A DNA stretch of 63,265 nt from CAZYJR01 sp964647905 (GCA_964647905.1 CAZYJR010000023.1:1-63265), one strand, 5' to 3'. Counted from the first letter of the stretch, positions 35,947 to 45,433 are shown. Notes: generated from the letters alone by a model not told the origin. Translations and numbers: made by a program.

Positions 35947-38340
35947 CTACTCTCTGGGGCCGGAGAGGGTTTGGAGAAGCAGGATTATGTCCAGGAGGGT
36001 TGTGGAGCCGTCTTGGTCCGGATCCAAGGGGCAGGGAAGGCCGAAGTCGGTGGACAGGTCGGGGGTGAGGCCGGTGAGGGTTTGGAGGGCGGCTATTGCG
36101 TGTTCCAGGCCCGGGTCTGTTGTGGTGCAGCAGACGTCGGCCGGAGCCATGCCGAGGACACACAGGGAGCGGAGGGCGTTGGCTCGGCCGCCAGAGACCA
36201 TCTTCTCCTCTAGATCAGGGACCTGATCCACTCCGTTCAAGATGGCCGATTTGAGCTCGTCATACTGCAAGTCCGGCGCTGCTGAAAGCAGGAGGCCCGC
36301 CAGGCCGGAGACGTGCGGGGCGGCCATGGAGGTGCCCTGCTTGGTGCCGTAATAGGCGGGATCGTCGCTCAGCTTGTTGGTGATGGTCAGGGTGAGGGGA
36401 GCGAGGGCCTTCAGCTCCTCGCCGTTTTCTCTTGATATGCCCACTACCGGGATCCAGTCGTCCGGGTCCTGCAGGGTCCAGCTGTCGTAGTCTCCCTTCT
36501 CATGGTTGTATATGACGGCGGCAAGGGCGCCCGCGTCTTGGGCATTGGCGGCCTTCTCGGAGAAGTAGATGTCCCCGCCTCTTTGGATCAGGGCGATGCC
36601 TCCTTCTACCTCTTCTGGAAAATCAGAAGGATGGCCTCCCAGGCCGCAGTAGTATGCTGTGGCGGTGATTCCTTGGGAGTCGGTGATGCCAGCGTACTCC
36701 AGGCCGGCGGCGGGGTAGGTGGTGGTGTCCGAATCCAGTGTCGCCTTCACCGAGGCCTCCGTGTAGGCAAGTCCCGGGATGGTTGAGTAGATGGAATAAC
36801 CCGGTGCCGCCAAGTCCACGCTCTCGGCCCCGTAGTTGGATATGTCGGTCAGGGAGTCATCTTTGTCGCTCGCCGCTACGGATATGATGTTCTCGAGATC
36901 ATAGGATGCCGGGTAGTTGGCGTAGTTCGGGTCGTCCAAATCATAGCCGTCGTTGCCCGCGGCACATACCGCAAGGACACCGCGGCTCTGGAGGTACTGG
37001 AATGCCTCATACTCCGAGTCGGTGTACAATTCACCCCCGAAGCTGCAGTTGACCACGCGGGCGCCGTTTTCCGCGGCATAGTCCAAGGCCTCGATAATGG
37101 CAAAATCCTCCATGGTGCCGCTGTCATCGGCCTGGACTTTGAGGGCCATGATGCTTATGTCCCAGCAGACTCCGGCTATGCCTATCCCGTTGCCCCCTCG
37201 GGCCCCGATTATCCCGGCAACGTGGGTGCCGTGCCCGTTCAGGTCGGTCGGGTCGTTGTCCTGATTCCCGTAAGAATCCCCTCCGAAGTCCCAGCCGTGG
37301 GTGTCGTCTATATAGCCGTTGCCGTCGTCATCCTCGCCGGGATTGCCGTTCAGCTCCGGGGTGTTGACCCAGATGTTTTCGGCCAGGTCGAGATGGTCCA
37401 AGCCTACGCCGGTGTCTATCACTGCTATGATGATCTCCGGGCGGCCCAGGGCGACATCCCATGCAGCCGGGGCCTGGATCCTGGGAAGGGCCCACTGATC
37501 AGGGAAGTAGGGATCATTCGGGGTTGATTGAGGATACCTGAGGGCATGCTTCTCGGCATACTCCACCAGGCCAGAGGCCTCATAGGCGGATACGGCCTCC
37601 TCCTCGGAGAGGCCGGGAGGTAGTGCCAGCCTCACCAGCCGGAGGCGCTCAAGTCGGCCAAGGACCCTTGTGCCCAAGGCTTGGTGGAGCCTGGATAAGG
37701 CCTCTCGACTTACTCCCTTCTTGAGCTTGATCAGGATCTCGCCTTGCTTGTAGAGGGGCCTTCCCCGGGAGTCCGTAGCGGGTCGGGGAGCCGGGCCTTC
37801 CGTCTTTCGACCCGAGTCTTTTTCATGCCTGACGGCGGCTTCTTCGGCCTCTTGCGCCCGGCCGGGGCTCTGCCGCTCAGGGACCCGGCCTTCTTCGGGC
37901 CCGCCTGCGTAGGCCCTGAGGGCGGTCACCTTGAACGCCTTCTCATCGGGGAGAAAGTCAAATACCAGGGCCCGATTGCCGCAGATCCTCTCCAGGGCCT
38001 CTTCCAGGGGGATACCGGTAAATTCCGCGGTCACCGTGCCGCGCAATCCGCTCCCTAGAGTGAGCTCCACGCCCGCCATCATGCACAGATCTTCAAGGAT
38101 CTGCCGTAGATCGGCATCCCTTACATCCATGTATACCAGGCCTTCCCGGATGCGAATATCAAGGGCGACCTGGTGGTCTTCGTCCGGTCCTGGAAAGATC
38201 CGCTCTTCGCCGGGATGGGCAAGACCAGGGATCCATAGGAGGGAAAAGGCGAGGACCGCCGCGAGCAGGCAAGATGTGAAGCGCCTGTGGGAGAAGCCGG
38301 TTCCAGGCCGGGCCGAGAATCTAGGGAGAGGAGTCTTCAA
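35947..38340 (-). CDS. Subtilisin-like (S8) protease with N-terminal STN/secretin-like domain and C-terminal dockerin
   Basis: A 797-aa exported protease. A signal peptide (about 20-42) is followed at about 58-140 by an STN-type fold (VYMDVRDADLRQILEDLC, TAEFTGIPLEEALERIC), as found at the N termini of secretins and TonB receptors. After a charged linker comes a fervidolysin-like propeptide (EILIKLKKGVSREALSRLH). The catalytic domain has Asp309 (AVIDTGVG), His370 (NGHGTHVAG) and Ser671 (GTSMAAPHVSG), with a PA domain inserted at about 540-650. The C terminus is a dockerin-like doublet (DPDQDGSTTLLDIILLLQ). The start is TTG at 38340, overlapping the upstream stop by 4 bp (TTGA). A homologous STN-type domain occurs in GspD, so the extra domain may dock on the T2SS (inference). 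Confidence 0.85.
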   Translation of the reverse strand: MKTPLPRFSARPGTGFSHRRFTSCLLAAVLAFSLLWIPGLAHPGEERIFPGPDEDHQVALDIRIREGLVYMDVRDADLRQILEDLCMMAGVELTLGSGLRGTVTAEFTGIPLEEALERICGNRALVFDFLPDEKAFKVTALRAYAGGPEEGRVPERQSPGRAQEAEEAAVRHEKDSGRKTEGPAPRPATDSRGRPLYKQGEILIKLKKGVSREALSRLHQALGTRVLGRLERLRLVRLALPPGLSEEEAVSAYEASGLVEYAEKHALRYPQSTPNDPYFPDQWALPRIQAPAAWDVALGRPEIIIAVIDTGVGLDHLDLAENIWVNTPELNGNPGEDDDGNGYIDDTHGWDFGGDSYGNQDNDPTDLNGHGTHVAGIIGARGGNGIGIAGVCWDISIMALKVQADDSGTMEDFAIIEALDYAAENGARVVNCSFGGELYTDSEYEAFQYLQSRGVLAVCAAGNDGYDLDDPNYANYPASYDLENIISVAASDKDDSLTDISNYGAESVDLAAPGYSIYSTIPGLAYTEASVKATLDSDTTTYPAAGLEYAGITDSQGITATAYYCGLGGHPSDFPEEVEGGIALIQRGGDIYFSEKAANAQDAGALAAVIYNHEKGDYDSWTLQDPDDWIPVVGISRENGEELKALAPLTLTITNKLSDDPAYYGTKQGTSMAAPHVSGLAGLLLSAAPDLQYDELKSAILNGVDQVPDLEEKMVSGGRANALRSLCVLGMAPADVCCTTTDPGLEHAIAALQTLTGLTPDLSTDFGLPCPLDPDQDGSTTLLDIILLLQTLSGPRE

Positions 38341-39140
38341 GGCATAGGGGGGGACAGGTGCCCCTTTTGATCTGGTTGAGAGGGGCTTGGAGGTATCCAG
38401 GTCACCCGGGCGCGCTCATCGGCGGCGCCCCAGGGCTGAAGAGAGAGGTTGCAACGAAGGCCTTTTCCGCTGATCGTCCTTCCGGACTCCGTCTTCAGCC
38501 GGTAGGACCCCCTGACCTCCAATGCTGTCTTCTCAGGTATGAATCTGAGGGTCCCGGTCCGGATCTCTCTGGGCCCTGAGACCACATGCACATCGCCCTC
38601 GAAGGTGATGCCCCTCTCCTTCAGATCCACCTGGGCGGATGAGGCGGATACCCTGGTGAGAAGCCGGTCCCGGTCATAGAGGCTCACTGTTACCGGCTCG
38701 GCGGTTATGGATGATATGCGCTTTGCCCCGAAAGTGGGGATTGAGTCACTTTCAAGGACGCCGTTGAAGCTTACACCTTGGGTCTCAGGAGAGGTGGATG
38801 AATCAGGGGCGGGATCGCCTGTAGTCTCCGCCGGGGCCCCGAATATGTCGATTTCCGCGTTTCTCAGTCTTGCCACATTGAAGAGGCTGATCCTGAAGTG
38901 TCCCAGCTTCATTTTCTCCACCGTCAGCTCATCCGCACGGATCTCCAGGGTCTTTCTTCCCTGGTGGTGGCCCGAAAACCTGAGCCCCTTGATCTGCATG
39001 CGGTGCTGGGACAAGGGCCTTTCTTGGAGGCTCACCGGCTCCTTCCGGGAAGGCGCGAGCCGAGCCCAGGCATAAAGGCCGCCCGCGGCTCCGAAGAACA
39101 GGAGTGCGAGCAGGATGATCTTAGTACGCTTGCTGTGCAA
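38337..39140 (-). CDS. LptC-like single-span periplasmic protein
   Basis: A 267-aa protein with an N-terminal membrane anchor (IILLALLFFGAAGGLYAW) and a periplasmic part of repeated beta strands of the LptC/LptA type (TRVSASSAQVDLKERGITFEG, VVSGPREIRTGTLRF). LptC takes lipopolysaccharide from LptBFG, but no other lpt gene is present here and the gene is translationally coupled to a protease. A housekeeping LptC role is thus uncertain. The start is TTG at 39140, with GGAGG six bases upstream. A conserved outer-membrane-related accessory function is possible. Confidence 0.6.
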   Translation of the reverse strand: MHSKRTKIILLALLFFGAAGGLYAWARLAPSRKEPVSLQERPLSQHRMQIKGLRFSGHHQGRKTLEIRADELTVEKMKLGHFRISLFNVARLRNAEIDIFGAPAETTGDPAPDSSTSPETQGVSFNGVLESDSIPTFGAKRISSITAEPVTVSLYDRDRLLTRVSASSAQVDLKERGITFEGDVHVVSGPREIRTGTLRFIPEKTALEVRGSYRLKTESGRTISGKGLRCNLSLQPWGAADERARVTWIPPSPSQPDQKGHLSPPMP

Positions 39141-39186
39141 GTGCCGCCTCCCGCGCCCCCGGAAAAGCGCCTTGGGTGATGGATTA

Positions 39187-39214
39187 GCAGGCCCCGCCCG
39201 GAGGCGGGGCCTGC
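39187..39214 (-). terminator. Strong hairpin after the giant Fn3/dockerin gene
   Basis: A perfect 12-bp stem (GCAGGCCCCGCC paired with GGCGGGGCCTGC) and a 4-base TCCG loop begin five bases after the stop at 39220. No clear U-run follows on the minus strand, but the stem is very stable and well placed for termination or 3'-end protection. Confidence 0.55.
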
Positions 39215-39219
39215 AACGC

Positions 39220-42200
39220 TTACCTCAATCCGCCTACATGCTGGAGAATGGTTATGGCATCCGGCATATCCAGCCTGCCGTCGCCGTCCATATCTCCGCC
39301 GGGGAAAGGCCGCTCAACAGGCGAGCCCGCCAGGGCCTGGAAAACCCTGATGGCTTCCGACAAGTCGAAAACCCGCCCTTCGGAGTATGGATCATAGACA
39401 AACAACTTGGATTGACCCTGCTCCCTGGTGTTGCGGCCTTCGTCATAGGCCCTTACATGCCAGCGATAGACCAAGCCCGGTTCCAGGGCTCGAAGGTCGT
39501 ACGGCCAGGCTGTGATCTCGGTCGCATCCGTCATGGTCGGGGAGGCGTAGTATTCTATGGATCCGTCCTTGCTCCTGACTCTCACTTGGTACACCTGACG
39601 GCCCGCGTCTGCCGGGAGGGCCCAAGAGAACCTGACCGAGCCGTCCGGATTTACTTGGGTGTTCATGGAATCCTCCGGCACCGGGAGAACGGGAACCTGC
39701 GCGAGTGTCCCCTCCAGGGTCTCCGTATAGCCGTCCTCGAAGGTCACAGCCAACCGGTACTCACCGTAGCCGTCTTGGGTAAGGTCGAATCGCTTGTACC
39801 AACCCTTCATGCCCGGCCTTGTCTCGGAGCTGAGGTCAAACCGGTCTTCAGCCAAGTCGAATGATGATGTAGACCCATTGGGATGTGTGACAACCGCACC
39901 GGTTATATGATCCCTTGATGCCGGCCTGAGGAGGAAAACGACCATGACATCGCCCTCGGCCGCCACCACCTCCCAGTATGTAACACGATCTTGGAGGTCG
40001 GCAGGGGCATAAGAAGCCGTGGTCTCCCGTGTCTCGCTCCTGTTATACAGCGGCCAGACGTTGTCGTATGCGCGAACCAGCCAGCGGTAGGTATCCCCCT
40101 GCTCCAGGCAGCCCAGATCCGATGCCGGGATGAACAGGTGCCCCGCATTGTAGAGCGTATCGCTCCTATAGATCTCCTTGCCTGAGTCACTCTCTCTCAC
40201 TCGCACTTGGTAGTACTGGTTGGTACCGCCGGGCCGGTCCCAGTCGACAAAGGCGTCACCGTTCTCGTACACGGTAACGGCGATCGAGTCCGAGTCGACT
40301 GCATCCACCGAGGCCGGCTCGAGACTCCAGTAAGCTCTCTCCTGCGAGCCGTCCTTGAACTCCAGGACCAGGGTGTACTCGCCATAGTCCGCGTCCTCTA
40401 CGGGCCCGAACTGGTGCCACCATGCTCGGAGATGCCTGCATTCGCTGTCCCAGACGAACTTGTCGTTTTCCAGGTCGAACAAGTACGGCCCGTTGCGTGC
40501 CGGGTTGGGAAGGACCATGGACGCCTTTGCCAGCCTATCCCTGTAACCGGGCTCCACCGAGAAGCCGCCGCCCAGATCGCCGTTGCCGACAACCACCTCG
40601 AAGAACATGGCCCGCTTGGGGAGTCGCTCCAGGGAGAAGTCTATGCCGGTGAGGTCCCGGGTGCCCGGTATGGTGAGGCGTGCGGCATGAGAGCAGTTCA
40701 CGGTTCCCCCGGACCAGTCGAACCACTTGTCTCTATAAGGCAGGTGGTTGTAGCGGGCGTCAGTCTTGATATAGACCTCCTCCGCCCGGACACCCATGTG
40801 GTACTCACCGTCACCATCGGTCCAGGCCCAGCCTGCGACTTCACCCCCGCAACGCCGGTCGAACGCATACACCATGAGCCCCTTTATGGGGCGGCCGTCC
40901 CGGTCGGTAACCCTGCCTGATATCGCCGGCATTGCCGCATGCTCAGGGGCCACCCACAAGACTCTGTCCGAGTTGGAGCGGGCGTTGTAGGTCACCCAAT
41001 GGTAGTGGTCCTGGGTCTCCACCCGGAACAGGTGCACCTTGCCCGGCTGGATAATGCCGTCGGGAAGGGTCTGGAAGGTCTGCGGCTCCCTTCCGGTCCG
41101 GTAGAGGGTATTGCCCTCGCTGTCATAGACCCGGACCCGGTAGTAGGGCCTTGCGTTATACCCTGGGACTCCTTCCCAGCTCACCGTGGGGGCCATGGGG
41201 TCGCCCGTCACCTGGATGGTCGCAGGGTCCACCAGAGGGGGCACCGGGGCCTCGCCCAGCCAGTCCCTGGTAACGGCCGTATTCCCGTCCTGGTCTTCCA
41301 CTGTGAAGGTGTAGACCCCGGGGCTGAGTCCATCAGGGCCCCTGACCCAAAAGCTGCTGAACTCAGGACTAAAGTGCAGTGAGTCATCATTGAGGATATC
41401 CAATTCGAAACCGCCCGGCCCTTCCACCTTGAGGGACCGGATGCTTCCAGGGACCTCTCCGTCAGGGTGGTAAACGGATACGTCGAAGGCGGTGGAGGTC
41501 CCCCACCGGTCCTCCCACACATAGGCCGCAGCCCACTGGAAATAGGGGGAGGAATTGTCCAGGGCCAGGCTCTTCTTCGGGGACGTCGACTCCGCGTTGT
41601 GGTGCCCCCACCGGCTGAGGTCCCTGACCCTCACACTCCACTCGTAATATGTGCCCGGCTGGAGACCTGCATCCTGGGGTACTGTGACAGCGGTCAAGGT
41701 GTTCATGCCCGAGCTCCAGACCCGGTTTCCCTGGCCGTCTTCTATGATGGCGCGATAGTAGACGGGCCGGTCCATTCCTTCAGGGGCCGCCCAACTGAGC
41801 ACGAGCGGCCGGCCCTCACCGCCGGTCGCCTGCATGGTACCCACATCCACTACAGGAACGGTCGAACCGTCCACATAGTCGTAGGTGACCGCCTTGTTAC
41901 CTTCGGTATCGGTTACCTCGAACCTGTAGATCCCCGTGGCTGGGAGCCCCTCTTGCGTCTTCCAAAACATATCCCAGGCCTCCAGGTAGTCGTCGGGGAC
42001 CATGGTGATTTGGCTGTTGTCCGGCCTTGTGACGGTGATCTCCTGAATATTCTCCGGGACCGAGCCGCTGGGATGCTTGACCCACACGGCCAGAGCAGTC
42101 CAGGTCCCGCCGGCCTCCGGGACCGCATAGACACAGGCGCTATCGAAAAAGGGCCTGCTGTTGTCAATGTTGAGGGGGATGCTCTCGCTCACGGCGCGCT

Positions 42201-45117
42201 TGTTGGAGATGATATAGCTGTACCTGTCAAACGCCTCCACCCGCCAGATATAGTCGCCCTCTTGAGAAAGCGTTTCTCGCGGGACGGTGAGCGAGGTGTC
42301 GGGCGAAAGCCCTGAGGTCCAAACCATACTCCCCAAGCCTGCGTCGTAGATCCTGGCCCGATAGAACAGGTTGCCCTGATATTCGGACACTCCTCCCCAA
42401 CTGAGGGTCGGTGCCAGGGGATCGCCCGAGGCCTGGAACGTAGCGGTATCAGGCACCGGGATGGCCTCGCCCACGGTGAGGTGGTAATGGGCTCTTGCTT
42501 GTTCGCCCTGCTCGTTTACCGCGGTGAAGGAGTACTCCCCGTCGGCCGGGGCCCCGGGAAGCTCCCTGTAATAGACCCTATGGGATTCCAGGAAGTCGGA
42601 GCGGGAAAAGGTATAGGTGAAATCGCCAGGACCTGTCACCTCAAGAGATTCTATAGTATGGGGTACAGAGCCCATAGGGTCTCTGACAGCCGCGGCAACC
42701 GCGGTATAGACGCCGTCAGGGGTATGGTGCTCGATTACATTGGCCCACTCGAAGAACGGCGGGCCCTCCTCGTCCTTTGCATACGGGGTTTGGATGGAGA
42801 CGCCGGCCTCGGTACTGCCGTCGCTTGCAAGAGTGACCGTTTCGCTCCTGCCCGCGTAGTCGCCGGGTTTAACATAGCCGGTGTAGTCGTGGTCCCACCT
42901 CAGGGCCGCGAAGACCTCGGCTTCCGCCGGGAGTCCGTCTATCCTGTAAGTCATGCCCGGGGTGAATTCATCAGGGTAAATGACGCTCCGATGAATGAGG
43001 TTGTCCCTTCGCGTTTCCCTGGTGCCGTCGTAGCGGAATACGCCTACATAGATCGGCCCGCTTCCGTCATGCTCAGGCGCGTCGATATTCAGGGTGAGGC
43101 TGGTCAAGGGGCCCACCTGGAGGCATGTCTTGTTGTAATCCGCCGGTCCGCCGTAGCCCAGGTAGACCCAGGTGGAGAGATAACGGCCGGTTAGGGAACC
43201 CAGCTCACTCAGGGGAACCTGGAATTCCAGCTCCTTGTCCACCACCTGTACGCCATAGGATTCGGAGATGACCGAGAAGCCCCGCGGGTCGTACACCAAT
43301 ACCTCCCAGGCCTCCTCGTGCTGATCATAATGGACTTGTATGCCGTTGGAGCCGGAATGGAGATCGCCGAATTCCCTGAAGTGGACATGGTAAGATACTT
43401 CACCTTCAGAGGGGGATGATTCAACCGGTGAGCTGTCCAAGGTCATGCGCACGTAAAGGTGGTCGGCGTCCTTGGCCAGGTAGAGGTCCCGGATGTCGGT
43501 ACCCTCTTGCTCTCCGTCTCCCTCCGAATCCGTGAACACGGGGGCGATTCCCGACCAGTCACTAACGGTATTGTCTTGAATCGACATTGATTGGGGTGCA
43601 TCCGATATTGAGATCTCCCCTGCTGCGTCAGTTCCTTCAAGCCCCCATTCCTCCTGGGTCATGCCCGGGATCATGCCTCCCAGGGTGGCGTCCGGGCCGT
43701 CCGGGAGACCCTGGCCCACAGTCCCGTGTATGGGCTCGCCGAAGCAGTCGAACGCGGGCGCGAAGTCCCTCAGATCGTAAGGACCCGAGGTACTGCCGAA
43801 TAAGGGCCCCAGGTTGAAGGGGACGGCCTCGGACTCGGACTGCTCCTCCAAGAGCTGAGCGGTAAAGGTCCCGGAGACCTCGTCACCTCTTACCCATCCG
43901 CTGTATGAGCCTGTAATCTGCGTTTCACTCTGGTTCAGTGTGCCCTCGAGGGTGATCTCTCCATTAGGTCCTACCAGGCGCATGGAGATTTGGCCTCCAC
44001 TTACCACCACGCAATCCACACGGCCATCGCAGCCGATGGAGTCGCATCCGTCCCAGAAGTCGCCTTCGCTGCGATTCTCCCAGAGGCCCACCGTAAAGTC
44101 TGCGCCGGTGGCGGAATCGGTTACCAGCCAGATCTCATTGTCGAACATGAGCTCGAACTCGGTGCCCTGCTCCAGGGCGTTCTTCAAGCGGGACAAATTA
44201 TCCCTGACCCATTCCTCCCTCTGAAGGTCGCACTGGTCGAGCTCGATCATTTCTTCAGCCCCGGGCTCTGTGCCGGGGTCGTTGAGGATGGCCTGAGAGG
44301 CGGCCAGGTAGTCGTCTATGGCATCGATCAGGGCGGCCTTGGCGTTGGAGAGCATGGCCGGGCCGTCGGCGCCAGGGATGGCGTCGGTGGGGAGCAGCCT
44401 TAACAGGTCGGGGTACCTCTCAAAAAACTCTCCGGGGTGGAAGAATCCGGTGTTGCCTACTGCGAAAAACTCCCGCAAATCCACGTCCAGGTCATACGCG
44501 GTCACAAATAGGAGTAAAAATCGAAAAGTTTGCAGCATGGATCGGGCCAGGAGGGCGTCGCCGTAATCCAACTCTATGTCCAGGTCTGATTGGAATCTCT
44601 CCTTGGGGAAGATATACTTGTCGGTCTCGGACCAGGCCTCAATGGTCTTGGTTAGATCGGCTATGGAGCTCTCCACCGTGTCGAGCAGTGTGCCGGCCAT
44701 GAAGGATCGAATGCTCTCGCCGGTGGGGGCTGTCACAGGGAAGTATATCTCCCCCTCTCCCGCGGTGGACGGGTGGAGGTCCAGGGTGTCCCAAAAGAGT
44801 CCGCTCCGGGTTATGCCGTATTGCTCGAACAGGTGGGTGAGGCCGGTTTGGTCTTCCCTGAGGGCCAGATCCAAGAGCCTGGTGAAGGCCGAGTAGGCGT
44901 TTATCACCGGGTGATCGGGGTGCTCGGCCAAGGCGTCTTGGAATATGGAATGGCCCTCCAGGACTCCTGCTATGGATTCGTTGAACAGTTTTTCCTCGCC
45001 CATCTCGATCCACTCGTCAGGAGCAGCGGCCGGTGAGACGTTCGCCCAGCCCAGGACAAGGGCGAAGGCAAGGATCAGAATAACAAACAGGCCTGTTTTG
45101 GTGGTCTTTCTACCCAT
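39220..45117 (-). CDS. Giant exported Fn3-like repeat protein with C-terminal dockerin
   Basis: A 1,965-aa secreted protein (signal peptide FVILILAFALVLGWANVSPAAA). Residues about 30-330 are mostly helical and unrecognised. Further on are a C-rich patch (WDGCDSIGCDGRVDCV), a carbohydrate-binding-like segment and a series of Fn3-like units with alternating motifs (YYRARIYDAGLGSMVW, YYQVRVRESDSGKEIY, TYRWLVRAYDN). A carboxypeptidase-regulatory-like domain (AISGRVTDRDGRPIKGLMV) lies near residue 1400. The end is a dockerin-like doublet (FDLSEAIRVFQALAG, GDMDGDGRLDMPDAITILQ). The ATG at 45117 has AGGAGG four to five bases upstream of the spacer. It is preceded by a Crp-type promoter and followed by a strong hairpin, so it is probably monocistronic. 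A likely T2SS substrate and surface or adhesion protein. Confidence 0.8.
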   Translation of the reverse strand: MGRKTTKTGLFVILILAFALVLGWANVSPAAAPDEWIEMGEEKLFNESIAGVLEGHSIFQDALAEHPDHPVINAYSAFTRLLDLALREDQTGLTHLFEQYGITRSGLFWDTLDLHPSTAGEGEIYFPVTAPTGESIRSFMAGTLLDTVESSIADLTKTIEAWSETDKYIFPKERFQSDLDIELDYGDALLARSMLQTFRFLLLFVTAYDLDVDLREFFAVGNTGFFHPGEFFERYPDLLRLLPTDAIPGADGPAMLSNAKAALIDAIDDYLAASQAILNDPGTEPGAEEMIELDQCDLQREEWVRDNLSRLKNALEQGTEFELMFDNEIWLVTDSATGADFTVGLWENRSEGDFWDGCDSIGCDGRVDCVVVSGGQISMRLVGPNGEITLEGTLNQSETQITGSYSGWVRGDEVSGTFTAQLLEEQSESEAVPFNLGPLFGSTSGPYDLRDFAPAFDCFGEPIHGTVGQGLPDGPDATLGGMIPGMTQEEWGLEGTDAAGEISISDAPQSMSIQDNTVSDWSGIAPVFTDSEGDGEQEGTDIRDLYLAKDADHLYVRMTLDSSPVESSPSEGEVSYHVHFREFGDLHSGSNGIQVHYDQHEEAWEVLVYDPRGFSVISESYGVQVVDKELEFQVPLSELGSLTGRYLSTWVYLGYGGPADYNKTCLQVGPLTSLTLNIDAPEHDGSGPIYVGVFRYDGTRETRRDNLIHRSVIYPDEFTPGMTYRIDGLPAEAEVFAALRWDHDYTGYVKPGDYAGRSETVTLASDGSTEAGVSIQTPYAKDEEGPPFFEWANVIEHHTPDGVYTAVAAAVRDPMGSVPHTIESLEVTGPGDFTYTFSRSDFLESHRVYYRELPGAPADGEYSFTAVNEQGEQARAHYHLTVGEAIPVPDTATFQASGDPLAPTLSWGGVSEYQGNLFYRARIYDAGLGSMVWTSGLSPDTSLTVPRETLSQEGDYIWRVEAFDRYSYIISNKRAVSESIPLNIDNSRPFFDSACVYAVPEAGGTWTALAVWVKHPSGSVPENIQEITVTRPDNSQITMVPDDYLEAWDMFWKTQEGLPATGIYRFEVTDTEGNKAVTYDYVDGSTVPVVDVGTMQATGGEGRPLVLSWAAPEGMDRPVYYRAIIEDGQGNRVWSSGMNTLTAVTVPQDAGLQPGTYYEWSVRVRDLSRWGHHNAESTSPKKSLALDNSSPYFQWAAAYVWEDRWGTSTAFDVSVYHPDGEVPGSIRSLKVEGPGGFELDILNDDSLHFSPEFSSFWVRGPDGLSPGVYTFTVEDQDGNTAVTRDWLGEAPVPPLVDPATIQVTGDPMAPTVSWEGVPGYNARPYYRVRVYDSEGNTLYRTGREPQTFQTLPDGIIQPGKVHLFRVETQDHYHWVTYNARSNSDRVLWVAPEHAAMPAISGRVTDRDGRPIKGLMVYAFDRRCGGEVAGWAWTDGDGEYHMGVRAEEVYIKTDARYNHLPYRDKWFDWSGGTVNCSHAARLTIPGTRDLTGIDFSLERLPKRAMFFEVVVGNGDLGGGFSVEPGYRDRLAKASMVLPNPARNGPYLFDLENDKFVWDSECRHLRAWWHQFGPVEDADYGEYTLVLEFKDGSQERAYWSLEPASVDAVDSDSIAVTVYENGDAFVDWDRPGGTNQYYQVRVRESDSGKEIYRSDTLYNAGHLFIPASDLGCLEQGDTYRWLVRAYDNVWPLYNRSETRETTASYAPADLQDRVTYWEVVAAEGDVMVVFLLRPASRDHITGAVVTHPNGSTSSFDLAEDRFDLSSETRPGMKGWYKRFDLTQDGYGEYRLAVTFEDGYTETLEGTLAQVPVLPVPEDSMNTQVNPDGSVRFSWALPADAGRQVYQVRVRSKDGSIEYYASPTMTDATEITAWPYDLRALEPGLVYRWHVRAYDEGRNTREQGQSKLFVYDPYSEGRVFDLSEAIRVFQALAGSPVERPFPGGDMDGDGRLDMPDAITILQHVGGLR

Positions 45118-45276
45118 AGCGGTTCCTCCTCACCTGATCCGGACTTCCATGCCATTACCCCGGGCCGAGGCCTGGGCGGAAGAGTCCGAGGCTCAAGTAT
45201 AATGATAGGCAAGAACATGGGACAATATTTGACCTGAAAATACATAAATACCCTCTCGACAAGCAGCCGGAAGGCA

Positions 45277-45293
45277 CCGGGAGTTGAACCCGG
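45277..45293 (-). other. tRNA/tmRNA T-arm-like stem-loop in a leader
   Basis: The minus strand reads CCGGG TTCAACT CCCGG, a perfect 5-bp stem with a 7-base loop matching the T-arm consensus, especially that of tmRNA. No matching D or anticodon arms, tag reading frame or CCA end are present. It lies in the predicted leader of the gene starting at 45117. It could be a decayed tRNA/tmRNA 3' end (an old attachment site) or a chance hairpin. Confidence 0.25.
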
Positions 45294-45358
45294 CGTTTGA
45301 CGGGCGGGTCTTTTGAACAGAGGCACCCATGGCCCGGATAGTGATTGATGCCTTATAG

Positions 45359-45386
45359 ATTATCAAGCGGGAATCCCCCAAGGCAA
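45359..45386 (-). promoter_or_regulatory. Promoter of the giant Fn3/dockerin gene
   Basis: -35 TTGCCT (45381-45386), a 16-bp spacer and -10 GATAAT (45359-45364) on the minus strand predict initiation near 45352 and a leader of about 235 bases. Two Crp-like palindromes sit immediately upstream, centred about 40 and 63 bases from this start. Confidence 0.55.
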
Positions 45387-45400
45387 TGAAATCCGTCACA
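45385..45400 (-). promoter_or_regulatory. Crp/Fnr-type operator, proximal (imperfect)
   Basis: On the plus strand AATGA-AATCCG-TCACA: one perfect TCACA half-site and one degenerate half. It shares the block GAAATCCGTCACA with the distal site. It overlaps the -35 box and is centred near -40.5, the class II activator position. Confidence 0.5.
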
Positions 45401-45407
45401 AGGGTGG

Positions 45408-45423
45408 TGTGAAATCGGTCACA
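45408..45423 (-). promoter_or_regulatory. Crp/Fnr-type operator, distal (perfect palindrome)
   Basis: TGTGA-AATCGG-TCACA is a perfect inverted repeat identical to the Crp half-site consensus, extended by one G/C pair on each side. It is centred near -63.5 from the predicted start, close to the classical class I activator position. It lies ten bases beyond the crp-like gene, whose recognition helix (TRESINKEL) keeps the Arg-Glu pair used to read TGTGA. Confidence 0.65.
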
Positions 45424-45433
45424 CAACCGCCGG

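Noticed and set aside
45240..45350. A complete tRNA or tmRNA gene
   Set aside because: An AAGGCA/TGCCTT pairing can enclose about 84 bases, but no plausible D or anticodon arm fits between.
45118..45352. A c-di-GMP (GEMM) or other known riboswitch in the leader
   Set aside because: I could not fit the conserved GEMM cores; only the T-arm-like hairpin is clear.
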